Origin: CBDCHC01 sp965217075
GTDB lineage: Bacteria > Pseudomonadota > Gammaproteobacteria > PS1 > Pseudothioglobaceae
NCBI GenBank assembly: GCA_965217075.1
Contig: CBDCHC010000010.1
Span: 62,001 to 126,000 of the forward strand
Length of the DNA stretch: 64,000 nucleotides
Direction: 5' to 3'
Shown: positions 16,466-25,252 of the stretch, in pieces
How positions within the stretch are numbered: the first letter of the stretch is position 1
Layout: every line of letters starts with the position of its first letter
Position numbers and translations under genes: made by a program
The notes under the pieces: model-generated
Told to the model about the DNA's origin: nothing
Seen by the model: only the letters and a program-made list of their open reading frames with translations
The model's database searches: none

Positions 16466-17533
16466 ATGAAAAAACATTTATTAATAGCTGCAACAGCAGC
16501 AATGATATCGGTACCAGCAATGGCTGATATTTCAATCAAAGGTGACGCGTTTGTCTCTATTGCCGGCGGTGATTTAAGCAACGATAGAAGATATTCAGAT
16601 AAAGCCTCACAGCGTGTGCGTTTATTTTTTACTGGAAGAAGTGGTGCTACTAAATTAACAGCTGTTGTGCGTAGTAATGGCTCAACTCGTGTACAAACAG
16701 GTGGTACTGCTGCAAATAATGGCGATAGTGACATACAAATGGATAGCTTGTATTTAACTACTAAAGTTGGTCCTGTTAGTCTTAAAGTTGGTGATTGGTG
16801 GGCAACTATTGGTTTTGGTGCTAGAAGTAAAGGTGGTAGCAAAAAAGATGCATTAATGGCTTCAATTAAAGTTTCTGGTTGGACAATTGGCGCTTATTTA
16901 TCACGCACAAATCAGGATGAAGTTCACAAAGATAATAGTATCTTTGCCAAAGGCAAAGCTGGTCCTGTTGCAATTAAATTAGTACATAATCCAGCGACTT
17001 ATACAGACGTCGCATTAAGTGGTAAATTTGATATTGTTAGTTTTGGTTTTGAACAATGGAAAGACAATAGAGATGGCGTTACTAAAAATGATACTCGTTT
17101 AATTCATATTGGCGCTAAATTAAGTGGTGTGCAACTAGATATTGCACAACTTAAAAATGATGCTTTGTATGGTAGTAATACTGCTAAGAATAATGGGAAC
17201 TCTAAATTTGCTCCACTTGGTTCAATGTTAGTAGGTAGAAATGCTCGCGGTGAAACTGCTACAGCAGTTGCTAACGTTGGTGCATTTACTGAGATTCTAG
17301 GTATTGCTGCTGCAATGGATTTATCTGGTAATAATATTAAATTTATTTATACAGATTTAAAATCAGTTAAGAATGGCGCTGATACTGCGTTTAAAGGCAC
17401 TGGTACTGAGCTTATTTTTTCTCGTAAATTAGCTGGTGCTAAACTTACTGCTAATTGGGGTAAGTTTGACTCAAAAGTTGATGATGCTGCTGATGCTACA
17501 GTACAAGGACTTAGACTTGATGTTAAGTTTTAA
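16466..17533 (+). CDS. Gram-negative general porin
   Basis: This 355-residue protein has a textbook signal peptide (MKKHLLIAATAAMISVPAMA, cleavage before Asp21). The body has the alternating polar/hydrophobic strands and Gly/Asn/Ser/Asp loops of a beta-barrel, and it ends in LDVKF, a C-terminal phenylalanine that targets the outer membrane assembly machinery. It probably forms a trimeric diffusion channel. It has its own promoter and a strong terminator. Base composition is less AT-rich than the flanks, as expected for a highly expressed gene. Confidence 0.85.
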   Translation: MKKHLLIAATAAMISVPAMADISIKGDAFVSIAGGDLSNDRRYSDKASQRVRLFFTGRSGATKLTAVVRSNGSTRVQTGGTAANNGDSDIQMDSLYLTTKVGPVSLKVGDWWATIGFGARSKGGSKKDALMASIKVSGWTIGAYLSRTNQDEVHKDNSIFAKGKAGPVAIKLVHNPATYTDVALSGKFDIVSFGFEQWKDNRDGVTKNDTRLIHIGAKLSGVQLDIAQLKNDALYGSNTAKNNGNSKFAPLGSMLVGRNARGETATAVANVGAFTEILGIAAAMDLSGNNIKFIYTDLKSVKNGADTAFKGTGTELIFSRKLAGAKLTANWGKFDSKVDDAADATVQGLRLDVKF

Positions 17534-17557
17534 TAGTTAACTAAATTTAACTTATAT

Positions 17558-17589
17558 AAAAAACCCCGGCCATAAGCTGGGGTTTTTTA
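17558..17589 (+). terminator. Rho-independent terminator after the porin gene
   Basis: An inverted repeat AAAACCCC-GGC/GCT-GGGGTTTT with a short CATAA loop is followed by a T run. The A run on the left means it can also work for the convergent xerD transcript. It is the strongest GC-rich hairpin in this AT-rich sequence. Confidence 0.9.
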
Positions 17590-17607
17590 TTACCTGTAGC
17601 ATGGTTG

Positions 17608-18483
17608 TTATCCTAATGGGTGATGCTTATTGTGCTGCTTTTTAAGGCGCACACTATGAATATAGGCGTAAATTTGTGTAGTAGAAATATCACTATGACC
17701 AAGCATCAATTGCACACTGCGCAAATCAGCTCCTCTTTGCACTAAATGAGTGGCAAAAGCATGTCTTAAACTATGTGGCGAGATACTATTATTAATGCCA
17801 ACTTTAGCAGCATATGCCTTGATAATATAAAAAAAATTTTGCCTGCTCATTTGTTTGCCACGATTACTTAAAAAGTAACCATCTGTAGCGCCATTTCTTA
17901 ATAAAAAATTTCTAACATTATCACTATAATCTTGCAAGTATGTTATAGCTACAGCACCAATTGGCAATAGTCTTTCTTTATTACCCTTGCCTCTTATTAA
18001 TAAATACTCATCTGTTAAGTGCAAATCAAAATGATTAAGACCGATAAGTTCGCTAACTCTTAAGCCACATGAATACATAAGCTCTAACATTGCTTTATCT
18101 CTTTTGCCAATAATAGTTTTAATATCAGGCGCATCAAGTAATTTGTCTATTTCTGCAATAGTTAAATGTAGTGGTAATTTTTGTGTATTTTTAGGCTGAC
18201 TTATGCTTTTTAATGGATTAACTGTTATTAGTTTTTGTTCTAATAAATAACCATAAAAAGCTCTAAAACAAGAAATGATTCTACTGTTGGTAGTATTTTT
18301 ACTATTTTTAGCAATTAAGTATCTTTTAATATCATCTGCACTTACTGTTATTAGATTTTTATTTATAAATTTAGCAAAAATAGTTAAGTCAGATAAATAA
18401 GCATTAGTAGTATTTTTACTAACTGCTCTTTTTAACCAATAATTATCTAAAAATTCGTTAATTAACTGGTTGTTATTACTCAC
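17608..18483 (-). CDS. xerD: Tyrosine recombinase XerD
   Basis: This 291-residue protein has a SAM-like N-terminal domain and a C-terminal catalytic domain. The catalytic residues are visible: Arg in LMYSCGLRVSELIGL, Lys in RGKGNKERLLPIG, H-S-L-R-H-A-F-A-T-H, and Tyr in TTQIYAYIH, followed by a tail RLKKQHNKHHPLG close to that of XerD. It resolves chromosome dimers at dif together with XerC and FtsK. XerC is the alternative but the C-terminal tail favours XerD. It stands 3 bases downstream of rplS. Confidence 0.88.
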   Translation of the reverse strand: MSNNNQLINEFLDNYWLKRAVSKNTTNAYLSDLTIFAKFINKNLITVSADDIKRYLIAKNSKNTTNSRIISCFRAFYGYLLEQKLITVNPLKSISQPKNTQKLPLHLTIAEIDKLLDAPDIKTIIGKRDKAMLELMYSCGLRVSELIGLNHFDLHLTDEYLLIRGKGNKERLLPIGAVAITYLQDYSDNVRNFLLRNGATDGYFLSNRGKQMSRQNFFYIIKAYAAKVGINNSISPHSLRHAFATHLVQRGADLRSVQLMLGHSDISTTQIYAYIHSVRLKKQHNKHHPLG

Positions 18484-18486
18484 AAA

Positions 18487-18837
18487 TTATTTTTTAATAA
18501 TTTTTTCCTTGATACGAGCAGCTTTACCGCTTAAATTGCGTAAATAATAAAGTTTAGCACGAGCAACTTTGCCACGGCGTTTAACGCTAACACTATCAAT
18601 CATTTTAGAGTGTAATGGAAATACACGCTCTACTCCCTCTCCGTATGAAATTTTACGCACAGTAAAAGCAGAACCAAGCCCTCTATTTCTCCTTGCGATA
18701 ACTACGCCTTCAAATGCTTGCAAACGCTTACGCTCTCCTTCCACTACTTTAACTTGAACAACCACAGTATCACCTACACTAAAATCTGGGATATCACTAC
18801 GCATTTGCTGTTTTTCTATATTATCAATTATATTCAT
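18487..18837 (-). CDS. rplS: 50S ribosomal protein L19
   Basis: This 116-residue protein matches L19 in length and motifs: FSVGDTVVVQVKVVEGERKR, FEGVVIARRNRGLGSAFTVR and a final YLRNLSGKAARIKEK. It is at the 30S-50S interface. It is separated from rpsP-rimM and is followed by xerD. Confidence 0.96.
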   Translation of the reverse strand: MNIIDNIEKQQMRSDIPDFSVGDTVVVQVKVVEGERKRLQAFEGVVIARRNRGLGSAFTVRKISYGEGVERVFPLHSKMIDSVSVKRRGKVARAKLYYLRNLSGKAARIKEKIIKK

Positions 18838-18863
18838 AACTAAACTGAATTTAAAAATTGATA

Positions 18864-18900
18864 ATTATACAGTGAATTTTTATGCTAATTAATATATAAT
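18864..18900. promoter_or_regulatory. Divergent -10 boxes of rplS and gltD
   Basis: A minus-strand TATAAT (18869-18864) lies 27 bases before rplS, and a plus-strand TATAAT (18895-18900) lies 27 bases before gltD. The plus-strand one is the probable start of the long gltD-to-dnaA transcript. The -35 regions are not clear. Confidence 0.45.
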
Positions 18901-18926
18901 ATTGCTTTTATTTATTTTTTATATTA

Positions 18927-20339
18927 ATGGGCCTTATCACTGGTTTTAAAGAATTTAAACGCATTATAGAGCCTTATCGTCCAATAAACTTAAGAATACA
19001 AGATTATCAAGAAATTACTGTTAACCAACATGATGACGCATTGCTTAAAAAACAAGGCGCTAGGTGTATGGATTGTGGGGTACCTTTTTGTCTGTCAATT
19101 ACTGGTTGCCCACTACATAATATTATTCCAGAATTTAATGATTTAGTTTACAAAGATGATTATTTATCGGCGCTTAAAATTTTACTTAAAACTAATAATT
19201 TCCCAGAATTTACTGGCAGAGTATGTCCAGCACCGTGCGAGGGTGCTTGTGTTCTTGGTAGCAACAATGATGCTGTTGCTATTAAAAATATTGAACAAGC
19301 TATTATAGATAAAGCATATACTGAAAACTGGATTACTGCGAAAGTTATAAAAAATCGTACTAAATTTAAAATAGCAATAATCGGCTCTGGTCCAGCAGGC
19401 TTGGCATGCGCTGATGAGCTTAATCAGTTAGGGCATAATGTAACTGTATTTGAACGCGATAATCGTATTGGTGGACTATTAATGTATGGTATTCCTAATA
19501 TGAAACTTGATAAGAATATTATTAATAAAAAAGTATCACTTATGCAAGAAGAAGGTATTAAATTTACTACTAATACTAATATCGGCACTGATATTACTCT
19601 TAACGAACTTAAAAAAAATTTTGATGCTATTCTACTTAGCACTGGATGCACTAAAGCACGTACTTTAAATATTACAGAATCAATTAATAGTGGAGTGTAT
19701 TTGGCTATGGAATATTTAACCAACAGCACTAAGGCATTACTTAATAATACAGTACAAAAAATTAATGCTAAAGGAAAAAATGTGGTGGTGATCGGTGGTG
19801 GTGATACTGGCACTGATTGTATTGCTACTGCACTTAGACAAGGCGCTAAATCAATAGTTAATTTTGAATTAACTGACAAGCCGCCGCTAGTAAGAAATGC
19901 TAATAATCCATGGCCACAATGGCCACACATTTATCGTATTGATTATGGCCATGCTGAAGCACAAAAACTATACGGCAAAGATCCAAGAGCCTACAACATT
20001 ACTACTAAAGATTTTATTAGCAGTAATGGCAAACTAACAGCTATTAAAACTGTAAATGTATCTTTTGTTAATAATAAATTAACTGAAATAGAGAATAGTG
20101 AAAAAATATGGCCAGTTGATTTAGCGCTAATTGCCATTGGTTTTGTTTCCCCAGAGCCGATGCAAAACATAACTCTTGATGCTTGTGGTAATTATAAAGC
20201 TGATTATCATGATTTTAGCACTAACCTTGATAAAATTTTTACTGCTGGTGACTGCAGAAGAGGGCAATCTTTAGTGGTATGGGCAATACAAGAGGGTAGG
20301 CTTGCCGCAAATAAAATTAATCAGTTTTTATTAAAATGA
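18927..20339 (+). CDS. gltD: Glutamate synthase small subunit
   Basis: This 470-residue protein has two N-terminal Cys groups for 4Fe-4S clusters (RCMDCGVPFC and CPAPCEGACVLG), an FAD motif (IIGSGPAGLACADELNQLG) and an NADPH motif (VVIGGGDTGTDCIATALRQG). GltD delivers NADPH electrons to GltB to make glutamate from glutamine and 2-oxoglutarate. gltB is not next to it, which is unusual. It is the first gene of a co-directional run that continues to dnaA with overlaps or gaps of at most 13 bases. Confidence 0.93.
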   Translation: MGLITGFKEFKRIIEPYRPINLRIQDYQEITVNQHDDALLKKQGARCMDCGVPFCLSITGCPLHNIIPEFNDLVYKDDYLSALKILLKTNNFPEFTGRVCPAPCEGACVLGSNNDAVAIKNIEQAIIDKAYTENWITAKVIKNRTKFKIAIIGSGPAGLACADELNQLGHNVTVFERDNRIGGLLMYGIPNMKLDKNIINKKVSLMQEEGIKFTTNTNIGTDITLNELKKNFDAILLSTGCTKARTLNITESINSGVYLAMEYLTNSTKALLNNTVQKINAKGKNVVVIGGGDTGTDCIATALRQGAKSIVNFELTDKPPLVRNANNPWPQWPHIYRIDYGHAEAQKLYGKDPRAYNITTKDFISSNGKLTAIKTVNVSFVNNKLTEIENSEKIWPVDLALIAIGFVSPEPMQNITLDACGNYKADYHDFSTNLDKIFTAGDCRRGQSLVVWAIQEGRLAANKINQFLLK

Positions 20340-20815
20340 AATACCACATAATACATAAAACAGCTATTCCTAATGTATTAAAAAAAGCCAAACAATATCG
20401 TTTATTACTTGAGCCTGATTTAGCAATTAGCATTTGCATTGATATATTTGCTATTGATGCTAATAATCAAGAAGCGTTAATTATATATATTTTAGCATTA
20501 ACAGACAAACTCAGTAATGGCTGCAAAGTAACTGATAAAAAAATACTAGATACTATAGCAAAGTTATCTACAAAATTTTATAAGGATTATTATACTGGTA
20601 TATTTTTAGAAAAAAAAGCCAGAGCAATGTTAAAAAATACTATGTCAAAATCATTTGCTTATGCTGCTTTTATGCAAGCTATTAAAGCTTATAAGCAAGC
20701 AGAAAAATTAGCTGATAAAGATTGCTCAGATGCTATCTTGCGTTATAATAGTTGCCTTAGAACTATTGAAAAACAACACCTAATACCAAGAGATGAATTT
20801 AACGAACTTTACTAA
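20336..20815 (+). CDS. Conserved-looking TPR-like protein of unknown function
   Basis: This 159-residue soluble protein is almost all alpha-helical, with Ala/Leu/Tyr spacing like tetratricopeptide repeats (for example AFMQAIKAYKQAEKLADKD, and AISICIDIFAIDANNQEAL which reads like an aspartate-asparagine TPR turn). It has no signal peptide or membrane segment. It overlaps both neighbours, gltD (4 bases) and sdhC (23 bases), so it is translated as part of this operon. That position suggests an adaptor or assembly role for the succinate dehydrogenase. I do not recognise a named family. Confidence 0.7.
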   Translation: MKYHIIHKTAIPNVLKKAKQYRLLLEPDLAISICIDIFAIDANNQEALIIYILALTDKLSNGCKVTDKKILDTIAKLSTKFYKDYYTGIFLEKKARAMLKNTMSKSFAYAAFMQAIKAYKQAEKLADKDCSDAILRYNSCLRTIEKQHLIPRDEFNELY

Positions 20816-21386
20816 TAGTATTGCTGGTAAAAAAGTCATGGCATTTGCTGGCTTATTGTGGTTAGTATATATATTTTTCCATGCTATAGTTTTGCTTAAA
20901 TTTCACCAACATAATGATGAATTAAATTCTTTTTATCTGTTTTTTAAACAATCGTATAGTTATTTAATTATGTTTGTATTTCTTCTTATATTGTTGTTTT
21001 TTCATGTATTTATTGCAATTTACAGGCAAATTAAAAATAACTCTGCTGTTGGAAAAATCTCTTATTATAAAACTCACCCACAAAGTATACCGCGTTTATT
21101 AGTATGGCTAAATATAGTGTTTTTATTGATTTTTATTGTTACTCATATTTATGGTTATAATTCTGCTAATATCAGCGGAGATTTAATAAAAATATTATCT
21201 CAACCACTGTTGGCATTATTTTATTTTTTAGCATTGATTGCTTTAAGCGCGCATTTATATCATGCGCTAAATAATATTTTACAAACATTTGCTGTATCTG
21301 CTAAACAATTTAAGACACTTATAATGCTTATATTATTAATATTATTTACTAGTTTTAGCTCTATTATAATCAGCGTTATATTATGA
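20793..21386 (+). CDS. sdhC: Succinate dehydrogenase/fumarate reductase cytochrome b subunit (B-type)
   Basis: This 197-residue protein has five predicted membrane helices. Histidines sit in helices at FFHAIVL, FFHVFIAIY, VTHIYGY and AHLYHAL, which fits the diheme cytochrome b of type B complexes with one membrane subunit. E. coli uses two smaller subunits (SdhC, SdhD). It anchors the complex and passes electrons to or from quinone. The order C-A-B with 4-base overlaps is the standard type B operon order. Direction (succinate oxidation or fumarate reduction) cannot be read from sequence. Confidence 0.85.
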   Translation: MNLTNFTNSIAGKKVMAFAGLLWLVYIFFHAIVLLKFHQHNDELNSFYLFFKQSYSYLIMFVFLLILLFFHVFIAIYRQIKNNSAVGKISYYKTHPQSIPRLLVWLNIVFLLIFIVTHIYGYNSANISGDLIKILSQPLLALFYFLALIALSAHLYHALNNILQTFAVSAKQFKTLIMLILLILFTSFSSIIISVIL

Positions 21387-23302
21387 TAAATTATGAGCCA
21401 AGTGGCGCCTTAGAACACAGATGGCAAAAACATCTGTTTGATTTAGCATTAATTGCACCACAAAATCGCCATAAACATAAAATTATTGTAGTAGGAACAG
21501 GTTTAGCTGGAGCATCTGTATGCGCTACTTTAGGTGAGCTTGGTTATAATGTGGTATCATTTTGTTATAGTGATAGTCCGCGTAGAGCGCATTCAATTGC
21601 TGCTCAAGGTGGCATTAATGCCAGTAAAAACTACCAAAATGATGGTGATAATATTTGGCGTCTATTTTATGATACTATAAAAGGTGGTGATTTTCGTGCC
21701 AGAGAGTCAAACGTATATAGAATGGCTGAATTAAGCGCTAATATTATTGACCAGGCAGTCGCCAGCGGGGTGCCTTTTGCCAGAGAGTATAGTGGATATT
21801 TAAACAATCGCTCATTTGGTGGCACCCAAGTTTCTCGTACTTTTTATGCTAAAGGACAAACTGGACAGCAATTATTATTAGGCGCTTATAGCGCTATGAG
21901 CAGACAAATTAAAGCTAAAAATGTGGTGCATTATTCTCGTAGCGAAGTATTAGATATTATTACAGTAGAAAACCAAGCCAAAGGTGTTATAGTTCGCAAT
22001 CTTGTCACTGGCGATATAAAAGCTTATACTGCTAATTGTGTAGTACTTTGCACCGGTGGTTATTCTAATATATATTACCTGTCAACTAATGCTAAAAACT
22101 GTAATAGCTCTGCTATTTGGCGTGCCTTTAAAAAAGGAGCATTATTTGCCAACCCTAGCTTTACCCAAATTCATCCAACCTGTATTCCATCTACTGGAGA
22201 AAATCAAGCAAAACTTACACTAATGAGTGAATCTCTTAGAAATGATGGTAGGGTTTGGGCGCCAAAAAATATAGCTGATTGCACCAAAGATCCAATAAAA
22301 ATTAACGAAGAAGATCGGGATTATTTTTTAGAAAGAATGTATCCATCTTTTGCTAACTTAGTTCCCCGTGATATTGCCTCCAGAGCAGTTAAAATTATTT
22401 GCGATAAAGGTTTAGGCGTTGGTAAAAAAATAGCTGGTAGAAGATTAGGCGTATATTTAGACTTAACTGATGCTATAAATAAATATGGTGTACATAAAAT
22501 TCAAGAAAAATACGATAATTTATTTATTATGTATAAAAGGATAACTGGCACAAACCCGCTGAATACACCGCTTATAATTTATCCGGCGCCACATTATTCT
22601 ATGGGCGGATTATGGGTAGATTATAATTTAATGACCGCTATTGATGGCTTGTTTGCTGGTGGTGAGGCTAATTTTTCTGACCATGGAGCAAATCGCTTAG
22701 GGGCATCAGCCTTAATGCAGGGCTTAGCAGATGGTTATTTTATTCTACCACCTACTATAGCTAATTATTTAGCAAGAAATAATAGTCCAGAAATTGCTAT
22801 AAATGATACTGCTGTACTTGAAGCCTTACAAACAACAAAACATAGAATAAATAAGCTAATAAATGCTGCTAAACCACAATATTCAGCAGAGTTTTTTCAT
22901 AAAAAATTGGGCAAAATTATGTTTGAAGCTTGTGGTATGCTAAGAAATGAGAAAAAACTAAACGAGGCAATAATACAATTGCAACAATTACAACAAGATT
23001 TTCATAAACACATTAAGATAACTGGCTCAAAAGACGATTTTAATCAAACATTAGAGCATGCTGGCAGGGTAGCTGATTTTATTGAATTAGGGCAATTAAT
23101 GTGTGTAGATGCCTTAAATAGAAAAGAATCTTGCGGTACTCATGCACGGACAGAATATCTATTTAATAGCGGAGAAGCTAAACGCAACGACAAAGATTAC
23201 GCCTATGTTGCTGCCTGGGAATACTATAACAACCAATTTAAACTACATAAAGAGCACCTGCATTTTGAATTTATTCAACCTACTACCAGAAACTATAAAT
23301 GA
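21383..23302 (+). CDS. sdhA: Succinate dehydrogenase/fumarate reductase flavoprotein (B-type)
   Basis: This 639-residue protein has an FAD-binding start (VVGTGLAGASVCATLGELG), the covalent flavin region HSIAAQGGINASKNY and the active-site Arg region in HPTCIPSTGE and PRDIASRAV. The segment AGGEANFSDHGANRLGASAL completes the FAD site. Length and insertions resemble type B enzymes of Bacteroidetes and Epsilonproteobacteria more than the 588-residue E. coli SdhA. It oxidises succinate to fumarate, or the reverse. Confidence 0.92.
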   Translation: MINYEPSGALEHRWQKHLFDLALIAPQNRHKHKIIVVGTGLAGASVCATLGELGYNVVSFCYSDSPRRAHSIAAQGGINASKNYQNDGDNIWRLFYDTIKGGDFRARESNVYRMAELSANIIDQAVASGVPFAREYSGYLNNRSFGGTQVSRTFYAKGQTGQQLLLGAYSAMSRQIKAKNVVHYSRSEVLDIITVENQAKGVIVRNLVTGDIKAYTANCVVLCTGGYSNIYYLSTNAKNCNSSAIWRAFKKGALFANPSFTQIHPTCIPSTGENQAKLTLMSESLRNDGRVWAPKNIADCTKDPIKINEEDRDYFLERMYPSFANLVPRDIASRAVKIICDKGLGVGKKIAGRRLGVYLDLTDAINKYGVHKIQEKYDNLFIMYKRITGTNPLNTPLIIYPAPHYSMGGLWVDYNLMTAIDGLFAGGEANFSDHGANRLGASALMQGLADGYFILPPTIANYLARNNSPEIAINDTAVLEALQTTKHRINKLINAAKPQYSAEFFHKKLGKIMFEACGMLRNEKKLNEAIIQLQQLQQDFHKHIKITGSKDDFNQTLEHAGRVADFIELGQLMCVDALNRKESCGTHARTEYLFNSGEAKRNDKDYAYVAAWEYYNNQFKLHKEHLHFEFIQPTTRNYK

Positions 23303-24018
23303 ATTTTATCTTACATATTTGGCGACAAAAAAACAACCATAGCGCTGGCTCATTTGTTAAATATGAATTAAGTAATATCGACGGTGATACGTCTTTATTG
23401 GAGGCTCTTGATTTATTAAACGAAGAATTAATTCACCAAGGAAAAGAAATTATAGCTTTTGATTACGACTGCAGAGAAGGTATTTGCGGTAGCTGTTCTT
23501 TGGTAATCAATGGTTATCCTCATGGAAAAAAACCGTCTACTACTACCTGTCAATTATATATGCGTGATTATAATACACAAAGAGAATTATTTATAGAGCC
23601 GTACAGGGCAAATAGCTTTAAAATTATTAAAGATTTGGTAGTAGATCGTAGTGCTTTAGATGATATTATACAAGCAGGCGGCTATATCTCTACACATACT
23701 GGCTCTGCTCCTGAAGCTAATAGCATATTAATTGATAAACACAAAGCAGACAAGGCATTTGACGCTGCTATTTGTATTGGTTGCGGCGCTTGTATTGCTG
23801 CATGTCCTAATGCTAGCGCTACTTTGTTTGTTGCCAGTAAAATAGCACACTTATCTTTACTACCACAAGGGGCTATAGAGCATAAATACCGTCATAAAAA
23901 TATGCTAAAACAAATGTTAAATTCTGGATTTGGCAGCTGTTCCAACCATAGAATATGTGCAACAATTTGTCCACAAGATATTGCTATAACAACCATTACT
24001 AAATTAAATGCTAACTAA
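23299..24018 (+). CDS. sdhB: Succinate dehydrogenase/fumarate reductase iron-sulfur subunit (B-type)
   Basis: This 239-residue protein has three Cys groups: the 2Fe-2S set in CREGICGSCSLVING with a fourth Cys at TTCQ, the 4Fe-4S set CIGCGACIAACP, and a third set in FGSCSNHRICATICP. It carries electrons from the flavin to the cytochrome b subunit. It overlaps sdhA by 4 bases. There is a 13-base gap to the malic enzyme gene. Confidence 0.92.
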   Translation: MNFILHIWRQKNNHSAGSFVKYELSNIDGDTSLLEALDLLNEELIHQGKEIIAFDYDCREGICGSCSLVINGYPHGKKPSTTTCQLYMRDYNTQRELFIEPYRANSFKIIKDLVVDRSALDDIIQAGGYISTHTGSAPEANSILIDKHKADKAFDAAICIGCGACIAACPNASATLFVASKIAHLSLLPQGAIEHKYRHKNMLKQMLNSGFGSCSNHRICATICPQDIAITTITKLNAN

Positions 24019-24031
24019 AACTAAATAAACT

Positions 24032-25243
24032 ATGAATATAAAACAACAGGCGCTTGATTATCATTTTGGCAGCAAACCTGGCAAAATATCAATTCACCCG
24101 CACAAACCATTAGCCACTCAAAAAGACTTATCTTTAGCTTATACCCCTGGTGTAGCGGAGCCAGTTAAGGCTATTGCTAAAAATCACGATGATGCTTATA
24201 AATATACCAGTAAAGGCAACCTTGTAGCAGTTATTACTGATGGCTCTGCAGTACTTGGGCTTGGCAATGTTGGCGCTATTGCCGCCAAACCAGTAATGGA
24301 AGGCAAGGCAGCGCTGTTTAAAAAATTTACGGACATTGATGTTTTTGATATTGAGGTTAATACTCAAGACGTTGATGAGTTTGTCAAAACTGTTATTAAC
24401 ATAGCACCAACATTTGGCGGCATTAATTTAGAAGATATCTCTGCTCCTCGTTGTTTTGAGATTGAAAAAAAACTAATTAAAGCGCTTAATATACCTGTTT
24501 TTCATGACGATCAGCATGGTACAGCAATTATTATTGCTGCTGGGTTGCTAAACGCTCTTAAAATTCAACAAAAAACTATAGATAAAATTAAATTAGTGTG
24601 TTTAGGAGCTGGTAGTGCCGGCATTGCTACCATTAACTTACTACGTAAATTAGGACTTAAAAAAGAAAATATTTTATTAGTTGATAAGTGTGGGGTTATT
24701 CGTGATAACATGAATTTAGATAAATATAAAATGGATTATAGTACTAATAAAAATGTTTATACCTTGTCTGACGCTATGATAGACGCCGATGTATTAATTG
24801 GAGTAGCTGCTGCTAACTTAGTTAGCCAAAAAATGATTAAATCAATGGCGATAAAGCCTATAGTATTCGCCTTATCTAACCCTGATCCAGAAATAAGCCC
24901 AAAAGATGCTTTATCTGCACGTGAGGATATAATAATCGCAACTGGTAGAAGCGACTACCCTAATCAAATTAATAATGTACTGGGGTTTCCATTTATTTTT
25001 AAAGGAGCTTTAGCAGCTAAAGCAAAAGTTATAAATACTGCTATGAAAATTGCTGCAGTAAAGGCGTTATCAAGATTAGCAGAAGAAAGTATTCCTAAAA
25101 TTATACATGAGCTATATAGTGGCGAAGAGTTAACTTTTGGTAAAAATTATATCATTCCTAAGCCATTTGACCCCAGACTCAATGCTAGAATAAGTACTGC
25201 GGTAAGAGACGCTGCCATTAGTAGCAAGGTTAGCAATATTTAA
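24032..25243 (+). CDS. maeB: Malic enzyme, short form without phosphotransacetylase domain
   Basis: This 403-residue protein has YTPGVAEPVKAI, TDGSAVLGLGNVGAIAAKPVM and the metal-binding HDDQHGTA, with the NAD(P) loop LGAGSAGIA. It decarboxylates malate to pyruvate. E. coli MaeB has 759 residues because of a C-terminal PTA-like domain that is absent here. Next to succinate dehydrogenase, it could drain fumarate-derived malate to pyruvate. Cofactor choice is uncertain. Confidence 0.88.
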   Translation: MNIKQQALDYHFGSKPGKISIHPHKPLATQKDLSLAYTPGVAEPVKAIAKNHDDAYKYTSKGNLVAVITDGSAVLGLGNVGAIAAKPVMEGKAALFKKFTDIDVFDIEVNTQDVDEFVKTVINIAPTFGGINLEDISAPRCFEIEKKLIKALNIPVFHDDQHGTAIIIAAGLLNALKIQQKTIDKIKLVCLGAGSAGIATINLLRKLGLKKENILLVDKCGVIRDNMNLDKYKMDYSTNKNVYTLSDAMIDADVLIGVAAANLVSQKMIKSMAIKPIVFALSNPDPEISPKDALSAREDIIIATGRSDYPNQINNVLGFPFIFKGALAAKAKVINTAMKIAAVKALSRLAEESIPKIIHELYSGEELTFGKNYIIPKPFDPRLNARISTAVRDAAISSKVSNI

Positions 25244-25252
25244 AAACTATAC

